NCBI RefSeq assembly: GCF_003086295.3
Contig: NC_092038.1
Coordinates: 104,377,837-104,441,836, forward strand
Direction: 5' to 3'
Source of the DNA: Arachis hypogaea
Lineage: Eukaryota > Streptophyta > Magnoliopsida > Fabales > Fabaceae
Length of the DNA stretch: 64,000 nucleotides
Positions 1 through 10,524 of this stretch are shown here, piece after piece. Positions within the stretch are counted from its first letter, which is position 1. Every line of letters starts with the position of its first letter. Below the pieces are notes generated by a model, which searched no databases, had not been told where the DNA came from, and was given only the letters and a program-made list of their open reading frames with translations. A program made the position numbers and the translations under genes.

Positions 1-522
1 CTTGGGCTGAGCATTGAAGCATTTTCGTGTAGAGACTCTTCTTGGAGTTAAACGCCAGCTTTTATGCCAGTTTGGGCGTTTAACTCCCATCCTTGTGCCA
101 GTTCCGGCGTTTAACGCTGGGAATTCTGATGTTGACTTTGAACGCCGGTTTGGGACATCAAATCTTGGGCAAAGTATGGACTATCATATATTGCTGGAAA
201 GCCCAGGATGTCTACTTTCCAACGCCGTTGAGAGCGCGCCAATTGGGCTTCTGTAGCTCCAGAAAATCTACTTCGAGTGCAGGGAGGTCAGAATCCAATA
301 GCATCTGCAGTCCTTTTTAGTCTCTGAATCAGATTTTTGCTCAGGTCCCTCAATTTCAGCCAGAAAATACCTGAAATCACAGAAAAACACACAAACTCAT
401 AGTAAAGTCCAGAAAAGTGAATTTTAACAAAAAACTAATAAAAATATACTAAAAACTAACTAGATCATACTAAAAACATACTAAAAACAATGCCAAAAAG
501 CGTACAAATTATCCGCTCATCA
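1..522 (-). mobile_element. LTR-A, partial, minus strand
   Basis: The 5' part of an LTR-A copy read on the minus strand; the rest lies left of the window. Its minus-strand start (TGATGAGCGG) is at 522. The sequence closely matches 49310-49840 and 53860-54380. It contains the family's GGAGTTAAAC/GTTTAACTCC inverted repeat near 49-90. It interrupts the plus-strand ORF that resumes at 524, so it is a nested insertion. Whether it is a solo LTR or part of a full element cannot be seen. Confidence 0.9.
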
Positions 523-523
523 A

Positions 524-1183
524 GAGGGCGCTCAATGGAAGAGAGATTCAAGAGGGAAGCCGGTTCAACTGAGAAGGCATGACCTCAAGCCCGTGGGTAG
601 GGGATGGTTGGAGTTTATTCAACGCTCAATCATTCCCGCTAGCAACCGGTCCGAAGTTACTATAGACCGGGCTATCATGATTCATAGCATCATGATAGGA
701 GAGGAAGTATAAGTTCATGAGGTTATATCCCAAGAACTTTATAAGGTGGCAGACAAGTCCTCTACCTTGGCAAGGTCAGCCCTCCCTCATCTCATTTGTC
801 ACCTCTATAATTCAGTTGGAATTAACATAGAGGGAGACATCCTCATTGATAAGGACAAGCCCATCACTAAGAAGAGGATGGAGCAAACAAGAGATCCCAC
901 TCATGGACATGAGGAATTTCCTCACCATGAAATCCTTGAGATGTCTCAAGGGATGCACTTTCCTCCACAAAACTATTGGGAGCAAATCAACACCTCCCTA
1001 GGAGAATTGAGTTCCAACATGGGACAACTAAGGGTGGAGCACCAAGAACATTCCATCCTCCTCCATGAAATTAGAGAAGATCAAAGAATCATGAGAGAGG
1101 AGCAAAAAGGGCAAGGAAGAGACATTGAGGAGCTCAAGCACTCCATAAGATCTTCAAGAGGAAGAACAAGCCGCCATCACTAA
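524..1183 (+). pseudogene. 3' ORF of LTR-A element (Transposase_32-like), broken
   Basis: One open frame runs from the edge of the inserted LTR to a stop at 1181-1183, except for an in-frame TAA near 709. The N-terminus is missing because the minus-strand LTR interrupts it. The visible pattern is WLEFIQRSIIP, then a conserved RSEVTIDRAIMIHSIMIGEE block, then FPHLICHL-type and KPITKKRM blocks. I associate this with the Pfam family described as putative plant transposon protein (Transposase_32), found downstream of pol in some Athila-like Ty3/gypsy elements; the assignment is from memory. The C-terminal 80 residues are charged and look coiled-coil. A second copy of the domain is at 3882-4401. 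The function is unknown. Confidence 0.65.
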
Positions 1184-2235
1184 GGTGGACCCGTTCTTTA
1201 ATCTCCTTGTTCTTTAATTTTCAATTTTTCGAATTTTTATGCTTATGTTTATCTATGTTTGTGTCTTATGATCATTAGTGTCTTAGTGTCTATGCCTTAA
1301 AGTTATGAATGTCCTATGAATCCATCACCTTTCTTAAATGAAAAATGTTCTTAATTGAAAAAGAGAAGAATTGCATGAATTTAGAATTTTATAACAGATT
1401 AATTATTTTGATGTGGTGGCAATACTTTTGACTTTTGAATGTATGCTTGAACAGTGCATATGTCTTTTGAATTTGTTGTTCATGAATGTTAAAATTGTTG
1501 GCTCTTGAAAGAATGATGGAAAAGGAGAAATGTTACTGAGGATATGAAAAATCATCAAATTGATTCTTGAAGCAAGAAAACGCAGTGAATTCAAAAAAAA
1601 TAAGAGAGCAAGCAGAAAAAGCCAATATCCCTTTAAACCAAAAGGCAAGGGTAAAAATAAAAAAGGATCCAAGGCTTTGAGCATTAGTGGATAGGAGGGC
1701 CTACAGGAATAACATCCTGGCCTAAGCGGCTAAACCAAGCTGTCCCTAACCATGTGCTTGTGGCGTGAAGGTGTCAAGTGAAAACTTGAGACTGAGCGGT
1801 TAAAGTCATGATCCGAAGCAAAAAGAGTGTGCTTAAGAACCCTGGACACCTCTAATTGGGGACTCTAGCAAAGCTGAGTCACAATCTGAAAAGGTTCACC
1901 CAGTTATGTGTCTGTGGCATGGATGTATCCGGTGGTAATACTGGAAAACAGAGTGCTTTGGGCCACGGGCAAGACTCATAAAGTAGCTGTGTTCAAGAAT
2001 CATTATACTTAACTAGGAGAATCAATAACACTATCCGGATTCTGAGTTCCTATAGAAGCCAATCATTCTGAACTTCAAAGGCCAAAACTGTTCAGAGGCA
2101 AAAAACTAAAAGCCCCGCTCATCTAATTAATACTGATCTTCATAGATGTTTTTGTAATTCATTTTATATTCTCTTATTTTTATCCTATTGATTTTCAGTT
2201 GTTTGGGGACAAGCAACAATTTAAGTTTGGTGCTG
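1184..2235 (+). other. 3' non-coding internal region of LTR-A element with PPT-like end
   Basis: No supported gene. From about 1700 it contains phrases (a CTTGTGG or CTGTGGC block, then about 100 bases later ACTGAGCGG or GGACACC) resembling the 3' tails of the LTR-C elements near 28100 and 63770. It ends in TTTAAGTTTGGTGCTG directly against the LTR, the position of a polypurine tract, although the last ten bases are T/G-rich and not purine. Confidence 0.6.
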
Positions 2236-3869
2236 TGATGAGCGGATAATTTATACGCTTTTTGGCATTGTTTTTAGTATGTTTTTAGTATGTTTTAGTT
2301 AGTTTTTATTATATTTTTATTAGTTTTTATTTAAAATTCACTTTTATAGACTTTACTATGAGTTTTTGTGTTTTTCTGTGATTTTAGGTATTTTCTGGCT
2401 GAAATTGAGGGACCTGAGCAAAAATCTGATTCAGTGGCTGAAAAAGGACTGCAGATGCTGTTGGATTCTGACCTCCCTGCACTCGAAGTGGATTTTCTGG
2501 AGCTACAGAAGCTCAATTGGCACTCTCTCAATTGCGTTGGAAAGTAAACATCCTGGGCTTTCCAGCAATATTTAATAGTTCATACTTTATTCGAGATTTG
2601 ATGGCCCAAACCGGCATTCCAAATCAGCTCAAGACTGCCCGGCGTTTAACGCCGGAACTGGCACAAAAGCTGGTGTTTAACTCCAAGAAAAGTCTCTACA
2701 CATAGAAGCTTCAATGCTCAGCCCAAACACACACCAAGTGGGCCCGGAAGTGGATTTTTATGTCATTTACTCATTTCTGTAAACCCTAAGCTACTAATTC
2801 AATATAAATAGGACCTTTTTGCTATTGTATTAGGGATCAATTTAAATATTTGGATCAATTTAGATCTTAGGATCATCTTTGAATGTCTAGTTCTTAAATC
2901 ATGGGGGCTGGCCTCTCAGCCATGCCTAGACCTTGCTCTTATATATTTTCAACGGTGGAGTTTCTACACACCATAGATTAAGGTGTAGAGCTCTGTTGTA
3001 CCTCGAGTATTAATGCAATTACTATTGTTCTTCCATTCAATTCAGCTTATTCTTGTTCTAAGATATCACTTGTTCCTCAACTTGATGAATGTGATGATCC
3101 GTGACACTCATCATCATTCTTACCTATGAACGTGTGCCTCACAACCACCTCCGTTCTACCTTAGATTGAGTGGATATCTCTTGGATTCCTTAATCAAAAT
3201 CTTCGTGGTATAAGCTAGAATTGATGGCGGCATTCTTGAGAATCCGGAAGGTCTAAACCTTGTCTGTGGTATTCTGAGTAGGATTCAAGGATTGAATGAC
3301 TGTGACGAGATTCAAACTCGCGATTGTGGGGCGTTAGTGACAGACGCAAAAGAATCACTGGATTCTATTCCGACATGATCGAAAACCGACAGATGAATAG
3401 CCGTGCTGTGACAGAGCACGTTGAACATTTTCATTGAGAGGACGGGACTGTAGCCATTGACAACAGTGATGCCCAACATACAGCTTGCCATGGAAAGGAG
3501 TAAGAAGGATTGGATGAAGACAGTAGGAAAGTAGAGAGACGGAAGGGACAAAGCATCTTCATACGCTTATCTGAAATTCTCACCAATGAATTACATAAGT
3601 ATCTCTATCTTTATTTTATGTTTTATTCATCTTTTAATTATCAATCTTCCATAACCATTTGAATCCGCCTGACTGAGATTTACAAGATGACCATAGCTTG
3701 CTTTATACCAACAATCTCCGTGGGATCGACCCTTACTCGCGTAAGGTTTATTACTTGGACGACCCAGTGCACTTGCTGGTTAGTTGTGCGAAGTTGTGAT
3801 AAAGAGTTGAGATTGCAATTGAGCGTACCATATTGATGGCGCCATTGATGATCACAACTTCGTGCACCA
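2236..3869 (+). mobile_element. LTR-A, 3' LTR, complete (1634 bp)
   Basis: Starts TGATGAGCGG and ends CGTGCACCA, so it has the TG...CA termini of an LTR. It includes an inverted-repeat segment near 2640-2690, a TATA box at 2803-2810 and a U5 block at 3720-3780. A PBS-like TGGCGCCATTG lies inside it near 3835. From memory it resembles LTRs of an abundant Arachis Ty3/gypsy family; I will not name the family firmly. Confidence 0.88.
2803..2810 (+). promoter_or_regulatory. TATA box of LTR-A
   Basis: TATAAATA followed by GGACC, in the middle of the LTR where a U3/R boundary would lie. The minus-strand copies carry a variant (TATAAGTA) at the matching place. Confidence 0.55.
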
Positions 3870-3881
3870 CTTGCCTATGTT

Positions 3882-4401
3882 GTAAGAAGACACACGCCCC
3901 TACACTAGAAGGGTCAACTTTGATCAAAGGTTGGACCAAGTCCTCATGGACATATGTATAGAAGGAGCTCAATGGAAAAGAGACTTAAAAGGCAAGCCAA
4001 TTCAATTGAGAAAACTGGACCTTAAGCCTGTGGCTAGAGGATGGTTGGAGTTCATCCAACGCTCCATCATCCCCACTAGCAACTGATCCGAAGTAACTAT
4101 AGATCGGGCCATCATGATCCATAGCATCATGATTGGAGAGGAAGTAGAAGTTCATGAAGTTATCTCTCTAGAACTCTACAAAGTAGCCGAAAAGCCCTCC
4201 ACCTTGGCAAGGATAGCTTTTCCTCATCTCATTTGCCATCTATGCTACTTAGCTGGAGTTGTCATAGAAGGAGATATCTTCATTAAAGAGGACAAACCCA
4301 TCACTAAGAAGAGGATGGAGCAAACAAGAGAGGCTATCCATAGATCTCAAGAGACGCATGAGATTTTGAGATTTTGGCCCTTCACGCGTATGCGTCAATG
4401 A
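3882..4401 (+). pseudogene. 3' ORF of LTR-B element (Transposase_32-like), broken
   Basis: The frame is open from 3882 apart from an in-frame TGA at about 4086, where the related copy at 660 has CGG (Arg). The motif order is the same as in 524-1183: EGAQWKRD, KPVARGWLEFIQRS, then RSEVTIDRAIMIHSIMIGEE and KPITKKRMEQTRE. The N-terminal part is lost at the LTR-A insertion. After about 4360 the reading frame runs into an unrelated ACGCGT-rich stretch, so the natural C-terminus is also missing. The function is unknown; it is probably an Athila-type 3' ORF. Confidence 0.6.
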
Positions 4402-7081
4402 CACGCATGCGTGGCCCTGAAAAATCGACGTAAAAGGTGTATTGGCTGAAAGTTAGGCTGGTTTGGTGTTGGCATTTTGCCCGAGGCACAAATCGCATCA
4501 CGCGAACGCGTCATGGACGCATGCGCGTCACCTTCACAATGTACGCGCACGCGTCATATGACATGTTGGCACACATCCCAAAATGAACAGAGGGTTGTGC
4601 GAGTGCCACGTTGCCCTCGCGCTAGTAGCACAAACACGGTCACGCGTACGCATGACCGACGCCAACGCGTCACCCCCCTTAGTGCGCAACCCATGCGTAC
4701 GCGTCGTGCGCGCAACACACCCAGAACCCTGCGCAACCCTATTTTATTTTCTTATCTTTCCAAATCCTAATTTCCTTCTCTCTTCTTTCTTCTTCTTTCT
4801 TTTCTTTCTTCACTCTTTTCTTCTTCTTATCATATTTTCTTCACCTCCCATTCTCCATTACTTCTCTTTCTCACCTTCTTCCCAATGTTCTTTCTTTCTA
4901 TTTTCTTTTTCTTTTTTATTTTTTTCTTTTTTAATTGGTGTTAGAAATCTAAATTGGGTGATTATTTTCCTATAATTGCTTGTGGATTATTAAGGAATTG
5001 TTTGACAATTATTAATAATTAATTTTGGATTGCTTGCATGCTTTCAGTTTTAATTCTTTCCTTATCATATTAAACATGCATACTAAGTGTTTGTGAAAAA
5101 GCCCGTATGGCATTTTGCATTTTTAATTGTTCCATTCCTCTACTCTAATGTCTGTCTTTCACTACACCCTTACAATCCTCTTTATTAATTGAAAATAATT
5201 GTCAATACAAACGTGATTATCAGTTTGTTACGAGTGATAATACATTTTAGTTATTGATGCTTGATATATGCTACTCATGCCTTTACCGGCATGCCAATGA
5301 ACATATTGCATCTAATTGTCATAATCTGCACTTGCTATATTACCATTGATGAACTAATTGCATGTAGTCGCGACCATGTATTTAGCTAATTACCTTTACC
5401 TTGGCAAGATTATCACTCGTACTGTCTCCTTCCTTGCTCTATCCCTTTGAACTCATACACCATTCTTCTTTTTCCACTTTTCAGTATGGCCACCAAGAAG
5501 GGTAAGGAGAAAGCTACTTCCAACTAACCCACCGGCAAGGAGAGGAAGAAAAAGAGCACTAGCTGAGGAACTACCACACCCATCCACTTGCACGTCTCTG
5601 CATGCACTGAGGACGATGCAATCTTTAAGTGTAGGGAGGTCGATACCGACTTTCGGTGGTTAGCTACTTCCTTTTCAACACCAATTCTTACTCTTCTTTG
5701 TAGTTAGTTGTTGCATTTGCATTTTTGATTGCATGTTTGTTATATTGTGTTCATATTTTACCACTACTTGGTTGAAGTAATATTTTCTTTTTCAAGAAAC
5801 CTTTTATACTATTTCACTAATTTGAATTAAAATTTTTGAGAAACTTTTTTGAAGAAATATTATTTTGGAACGTGATTTAGAGCTTGAACACACAAAACCA
5901 GTGAGATTTTGAGCCTATTTGATTGGTTGTATTTTATCAACCAATATTTTATTTTTTTATGTGTGTTTTTCTCTCTATAATTGTGATCTTTGTCTTGCTT
6001 AATTCTATATTTTCATTATTTGATGTATGCATGCACTTATATGATTGAGGCCTTATTTCACTAAGCTTACATACCCATATGGCCTTACCTTTCATTATCC
6101 TTTGCAAACCAATTTGAGCCTATTTTACCCCATTTGTTCTTTATTTTAGCACATCATTAACTCTAAGCGAAAAACAATAATGTCCTTAATTTGAATCCTT
6201 GGTCAGCTTAGACTAGTAAAAGTGTTCATGATTTAAGTGTGGGGAAATTGGTATTGAAAACATTTGGTTTGAGAATTGGGTGTTGTGTATTCTTGTGAAA
6301 ATGTGCAAAATAATAATTGAGTATATATTCTTGCATTCAATATCTTAATCGTATGCATTGAGAAAAATAAAAGAAAAGAAAAATAAAAAGAAAAAAAGGA
6401 GAGAAAAAGAAAAGAAAAAGAGCAAATAAAAAAAGGGGGACAAAATACCCCAAGTTAAGTAATAATATCAATACATATGAGTTGTACTTAAATTTGGGAT
6501 GCATGAATGTGTGGTAAACATCGTTAATGGGCAGTTAAATTTTGCATTGTAATTACATGGATTGTCCTAAGTTAGGTGGGAAGTTTAGGTTAATTAAGGA
6601 TTTAGATTTTAGTCCACTTGACCAAATACAATCCTACCTTGACCTTGACCCCATTAGAACCCTTAAAAGACCTCTTGATTTGTGTATTGGTGCATTAAAT
6701 TTTTGTTGATTGTTAGATGAAGAGCAAGCCTTAGAAAGCAAGTTTAGTAGAGAATTGAGAATCGAACCTTAAACACTTTAGCGATTAGAGTGTACACACT
6801 TCCAGTGAGGGTTCGATGCTCGATTCTTTGTTCCCGGCTTTCATGAGCTACTTTCTTCTTGAAAGTTATTTGTACTTTATTTTATGATTTGAATTAGTGA
6901 AATCCAATTCATGTCTGTTCTTGGAAGATTTATTTACCTTAACCAAGTAGGCAGAATCATTTTAGCATATAGTTGCATTCACATATAAGTTGCATTTCAT
7001 GAGTCTTACTGTCCCTTATTCATTCTCTTTGTCTCCTTGAGCTTAGCATGATGACATGCTAATGTTTAAGTGTGAGGAGGT
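4402..7081 (+). other. Long 3' non-coding region of LTR-B element
   Basis: No supported gene. 4386-4720 is dense in ACGCGT/ACGCAT palindromic words. 4740-4930 is a C/T tract. A short ATGGCCACCAAGAAGG start at 5486 is stopped after 13 codons. Phrases of the type TTTAAGTGTGGGGA occur near 5622, 6232 and 7062. The last one, TTTAAGTGTGAGGAGGT, abuts the LTR and is a conventional polypurine tract; the earlier ones may be older or duplicated tracts. An A/G run lies at 6362-6440. Confidence 0.5.
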
Positions 7082-8460
7082 TGATAAATATTTTATGATT
7101 TATATTGTGTTTAATTGAGTGGTTTATCAAGTCTTTACCCACTTATTCATATGATTAGCATGTTATTACAATTCCTTCCCAAAGTTGTTCTATGGTTGAA
7201 AAGTTGCTTCCTAGAGATCTTTTTATTGTGTATTTTAATTCTCCTTTATACCATTCGATGCCGTGATCCATGTGTTAAGTGTTTCAGGCTTTATAGGGTA
7301 GGAATGGCTTAGAGGATGGAAAGGAAGCTTGCAAAAAGGAAAGGAGCACAAGAAATGAAGGAGACAACCAGCGAACAGTGACGCGCACGCATGGCTGACG
7401 CGTGCGCTCGATTTGGACGAAATCATAGCGACGCGTGCGCGTGCTTGACGCGTACGCGTGGATTAGAGTTCACACAAATGACACGAGCACGTGCCTAACG
7501 CGTACGCGTGACAAGCGCGATCTGCAGAATTAATAGAAATCGCTACGGGCGATTTCGGGCCGTATTTTGACCTAGTTTTCGGCCCAAAAACACAAAATAA
7601 AGCCAGGGAACATGCAGAGACTCAATACATACTCAAGACAACATTCAAATTCATAAATTTAGGTTTTATATGTAGTTTTCTAGAGAGAGAGGCTCTCTCC
7701 TCTCTCTTAGGATTTAGGATTAGGATTTAGGATTTCTATTAGTTTTAGGCTATTTCTTCACAATTCTAGGTTCAATGTCCTTTTAATTTAATTTCTCTTC
7801 TACTTCTATTTATTCTATTACTTAAATTTATGAATCCTTATGTCAGACTTGATTTCTCTTATTTATGCAGTTTGAGGTAATTCATATTTATGACTTTAAT
7901 TTAGATTTTTCCCCCTTTGCTTTGGTAGAGTAATTGGTGACACTTGAGTTATCAAACTCAGCTGTTGATTGATATTTGAAGTTTGCTGGTTGATTTGGAT
8001 CCCTCTAAAGCTAGTCTTTCCTTAGGAGTTGACTAGGACTTGAGGAATCAATTTAATTAGTCCACTTGACTCTCCTTTATTTAGTAAGGGTTAACTAAGT
8101 GGAAGCAAAATCCAATTCTCATCTCATCTGATAAGGATAACTAGGATGGGATTTCCAGTTCTCATACCTTGCCAAGAGATTTTCTAATTATTAATTTATT
8201 TTTCTTTTCATTTAAATTACTTGTTCCTTATTTCAAAAACCAAAAAATATACCTTATTCCATAACCAATAATAAATCATACTTCCCTGCAATTTCTTGAG
8301 AAGACGACACGAGGTTTCAATACTTCGGTTATAAATTTGATTGGCTTTTCTTAAGTGACAACCAAACTTTTGTACGAAATGATTCTTTGCTGGTTTAGAA
8401 ACTATACTTACAATGTGATTATTTTTATAAAATTCTTTACCGGAAAAAGTCCGCTCGTCA
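7082..8460 (+). mobile_element. LTR-B, 3' LTR (1379 bp)
   Basis: Starts TGATAAATATT directly after a purine-rich tract and ends CCGCTCGTCA, where Tat-B coding sequence resumes. It holds a cluster of ACGCGT palindromes at 7379-7515 and an AG-rich GAGAGAGAGG stretch near 7683. Its U5-like end (GAGAAGACGACACGAGG near 8303) differs from those of LTR-A, LTR-C and LTR-D. Confidence 0.78.
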
Positions 8461-9297
8461 AAGATCATCCCGACACCACAAGTTCGGGTGATTCCATCTG
8501 AACTTGTTCAGCTGACCTCTGGTGCTACCTCCTCTCCTACCACTGCTGGTCCTCCCCCAAATCAGCAAAAAACTATTGGTACTTATGACCTGAATAGCAA
8601 AGATTTTGATGGCGTGGGTTTCGCTACCAAGGTGATAGCTCCTCACTACAGAATTCCGTTGGATGACGTGTCCATCCTTCATCATCTAGATTTTATTACC
8701 AACAATAGTGTTCGGATGGCCAACATGGGTGCGGCCTTATCTCGCGTAGTCCGGGATTCTCCAGTTCATGCGACTAAGGCCTTTATGAAAGATGCTAAGT
8801 CTGAGTTTGATAGAATCAAGGGTTTGATGGATGAGCTTGATGCTAAGGTGGCTAAGTTGGAGTTGGATTTGGAGAAGGAGAAATCTCGAGCTACTACTGC
8901 TGAGGCATCTGCCAATTTAGCTGAGGAGATGGCCACGAAGTCCAAAGAGAGCTACACCCATACATATGCTGAGTTATTGCAGACTAGGGAGAGACTTCAG
9001 TCCGTCAAAGCTGATTATGTCCAAGGTCATCTGGTGGACAGTGTGACCGATGCGTATGATAACCTAAAAGCCTAGGTCTAGGTTCTTGCCCCTGAGCTTG
9101 ATCTTACCCTATTTAGCTTGGATAATATGGTGGAGGATGGCAGGATTGTGCCTACTCCTGACAATGAGGATGAAGGTGCTCCCCTTGTACCGCCGGGCAA
9201 AGTTGCTGCAGCTTCAGCCTCCTCAGCTCCTTCTGACGAGGTGGTACCTCCCGAGCCTGACGTGGAGATATTAAATGGGGCTTTGGATCCCTTATGA
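8461..9297 (+). pseudogene. Tat-B antisense accessory ORF, exon 2 remnant
   Basis: The frame from 8488 reads through to a TAG at 9073-9075 and continues in frame to TGA at 9295-9297. It is homologous to exon 2 of the accessory genes at 22463-23490 and 43737-44748: PPP..QKT, KDFD, DDVSI.HH, SVRMA, then a coiled coil (EKEKSRATTAEASA) and VLAPELDLTLFS, ending ALDPL as theirs end in DLDPL. It lies convergent to pol, as in the young Tat elements. The N-terminal part is lost at the LTR-B insertion (8460/8461). The function is unknown. Confidence 0.72.
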
Positions 9298-10524
9298 TGT
9301 TATTCCTGAGGTGGTACCTGTACACTTTGTTTGAACTTGTTGGTTTGTGGATAATTTTCTTGACATTTGGTTGCTTGCTAGCAACCTTTTTATTTTAAAA
9401 AGCAAACATTTTAAACTCTTGGGCTGCCTTTGTAGGTGGCCTTTGAGTCTTTAATGTTTTATGTTTTACTGATATGTTTGATTGTGCCTTTAAGGCTTTA
9501 CCTTTGCAATCTTTTCGGATTTTATAGAGGGTTGGTACTTCCCTGTCCAACCTCTTTTGCAGTGTGTTTTCCACCCTCGTCTTTGGGATCTTGCCTTTCT
9601 TTGAGTTGGTACTTGTTAACCCTTTGCTTTTGGCAAGCATTATCCTTTGTGGCTTGGTGTCCGAGCTTTCAGTGATTCGTCCGACAACTTTTTAGTGTTC
9701 TGTAGAACCTTTTTTGTTAGTTCGAACGACTTCTTTGTAGCCCTATTTTGAGATTGTTCCTTTTGTTGAATGGAGTTGTTTCCCTTTTGGCTGAGCACAT
9801 TTGAGCCTTATGTTATTTTTAAACTCTTTGGCTCTTATTATTTCCTCGAAGTCGTGCTTTCTTTGCGGGGTCACTCCTTTAGTTGATGTTGACGTGAGCT
9901 TTTTAGTCAAGTTCAAACAACTTTTTAGGTAGTGTTCCAAGGGGAACCTTTTCTTTATAGTTTGTTTGGATGACTTTTTAGCTCCATTTCGCTTTGTGCG
10001 TTTGCTTTTAAAGTAGTGTCTTTTTCAAGACTTCGTACCTTTCAGCAAAGCATTCTTGGCCTTTCTTTGGCCTTTGTGAGATGACTTTGTCCCTTTTTAG
10101 TGATCCTTTCTCTGGTCCGACTTCTCTGTCGGGCTTTCTTAAGTTATTTTTAGTAATCCATTTTTAGTCAGACCTCGTCAGGTCGCTTTCTATGGATTAC
10201 TTTTTATAACTTCTTACATTAATCTGCTTCTATCACTTTCACTTTGCCGACCTCTTTGTAATTGGGCGATGAATTTGGTTTTCATCTTGCCGACCTCTTG
10301 GTAATCGGGCGATGAATTTTTGTGTTTTATGAGCTTAGATTAATGCGGCTTGGTAGGAAACTTTTTAGGGAATCAATAACTTTTAATCAAATGATAATAA
10401 AAATATGAACATACAAGTGCTTACCCTTCTAGGTTAGGTAATTTGGTAGATCTTGGCCTGGCGCCTCGTTAAAAAGCCTTTTCAGGAAAAAGAGTGCACC
10501 TTGACCTAAGATCTTTATTACTTT
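9298..10524 (-). other. Tat-B spacer between accessory ORF and pol
   Basis: No gene. Repeated CAACTTTTTAG-type words occur at about 60-150 base intervals. A short duplication of GCCGACCTC...GGGCGATGAATTT lies near 10250-10320. The same words occur inverted in Tat-1 (21890-22390) and Tat-2 (43080-43620), so this is a conserved non-coding 3' region of the family. Confidence 0.55.

Larger units (their letters stand above)
523..3869 (+). mobile_element. LTR-A element, 3' part (internal end plus 3' LTR)
   Basis: The remains of a plus-strand LTR-A element: the end of a 3' ORF (524-1183), about 1 kb of non-coding sequence, and a complete 3' LTR (2236-3869). The 5-base sequences just outside the LTR (TGCTG left, CTTGC right) do not match. 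Together with the internal sequence upstream, this argues for a 3' LTR and not a solo LTR. The element sits inside the 3' ORF of the LTR-B element. Confidence 0.75.
3870..8460 (+). mobile_element. LTR-B element, 3' part
   Basis: The 3' portion of an element whose 5' part lies left of the window. It has a broken Transposase_32-like ORF, a long non-coding tail and a 3' LTR at 7082-8460. It was inserted into the accessory ORF of the Tat-B element, which resumes at 8461, and was itself entered by the LTR-A element at 3869/3870. Confidence 0.7.

Noticed and set aside
1403..1684. Minus-strand hydrophobic ORF of 93 codons
   Set aside because: It lies in the non-coding tail of the LTR-A element, is AT-biased and has no recognisable domain.
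5486..5660. Short Lys-rich ORF (MATKKGKEKATS) in the LTR-B tail
   Set aside because: It stops after 13 codons and the continuation is interrupted again. It may be an old ORF remnant but I cannot support a gene.
9395..9940. Small ORFs on both strands in the Tat-B spacer
   Set aside because: The matching region in Tat-1 and Tat-2 has no equivalent frame; the sequence is repetitive non-coding.
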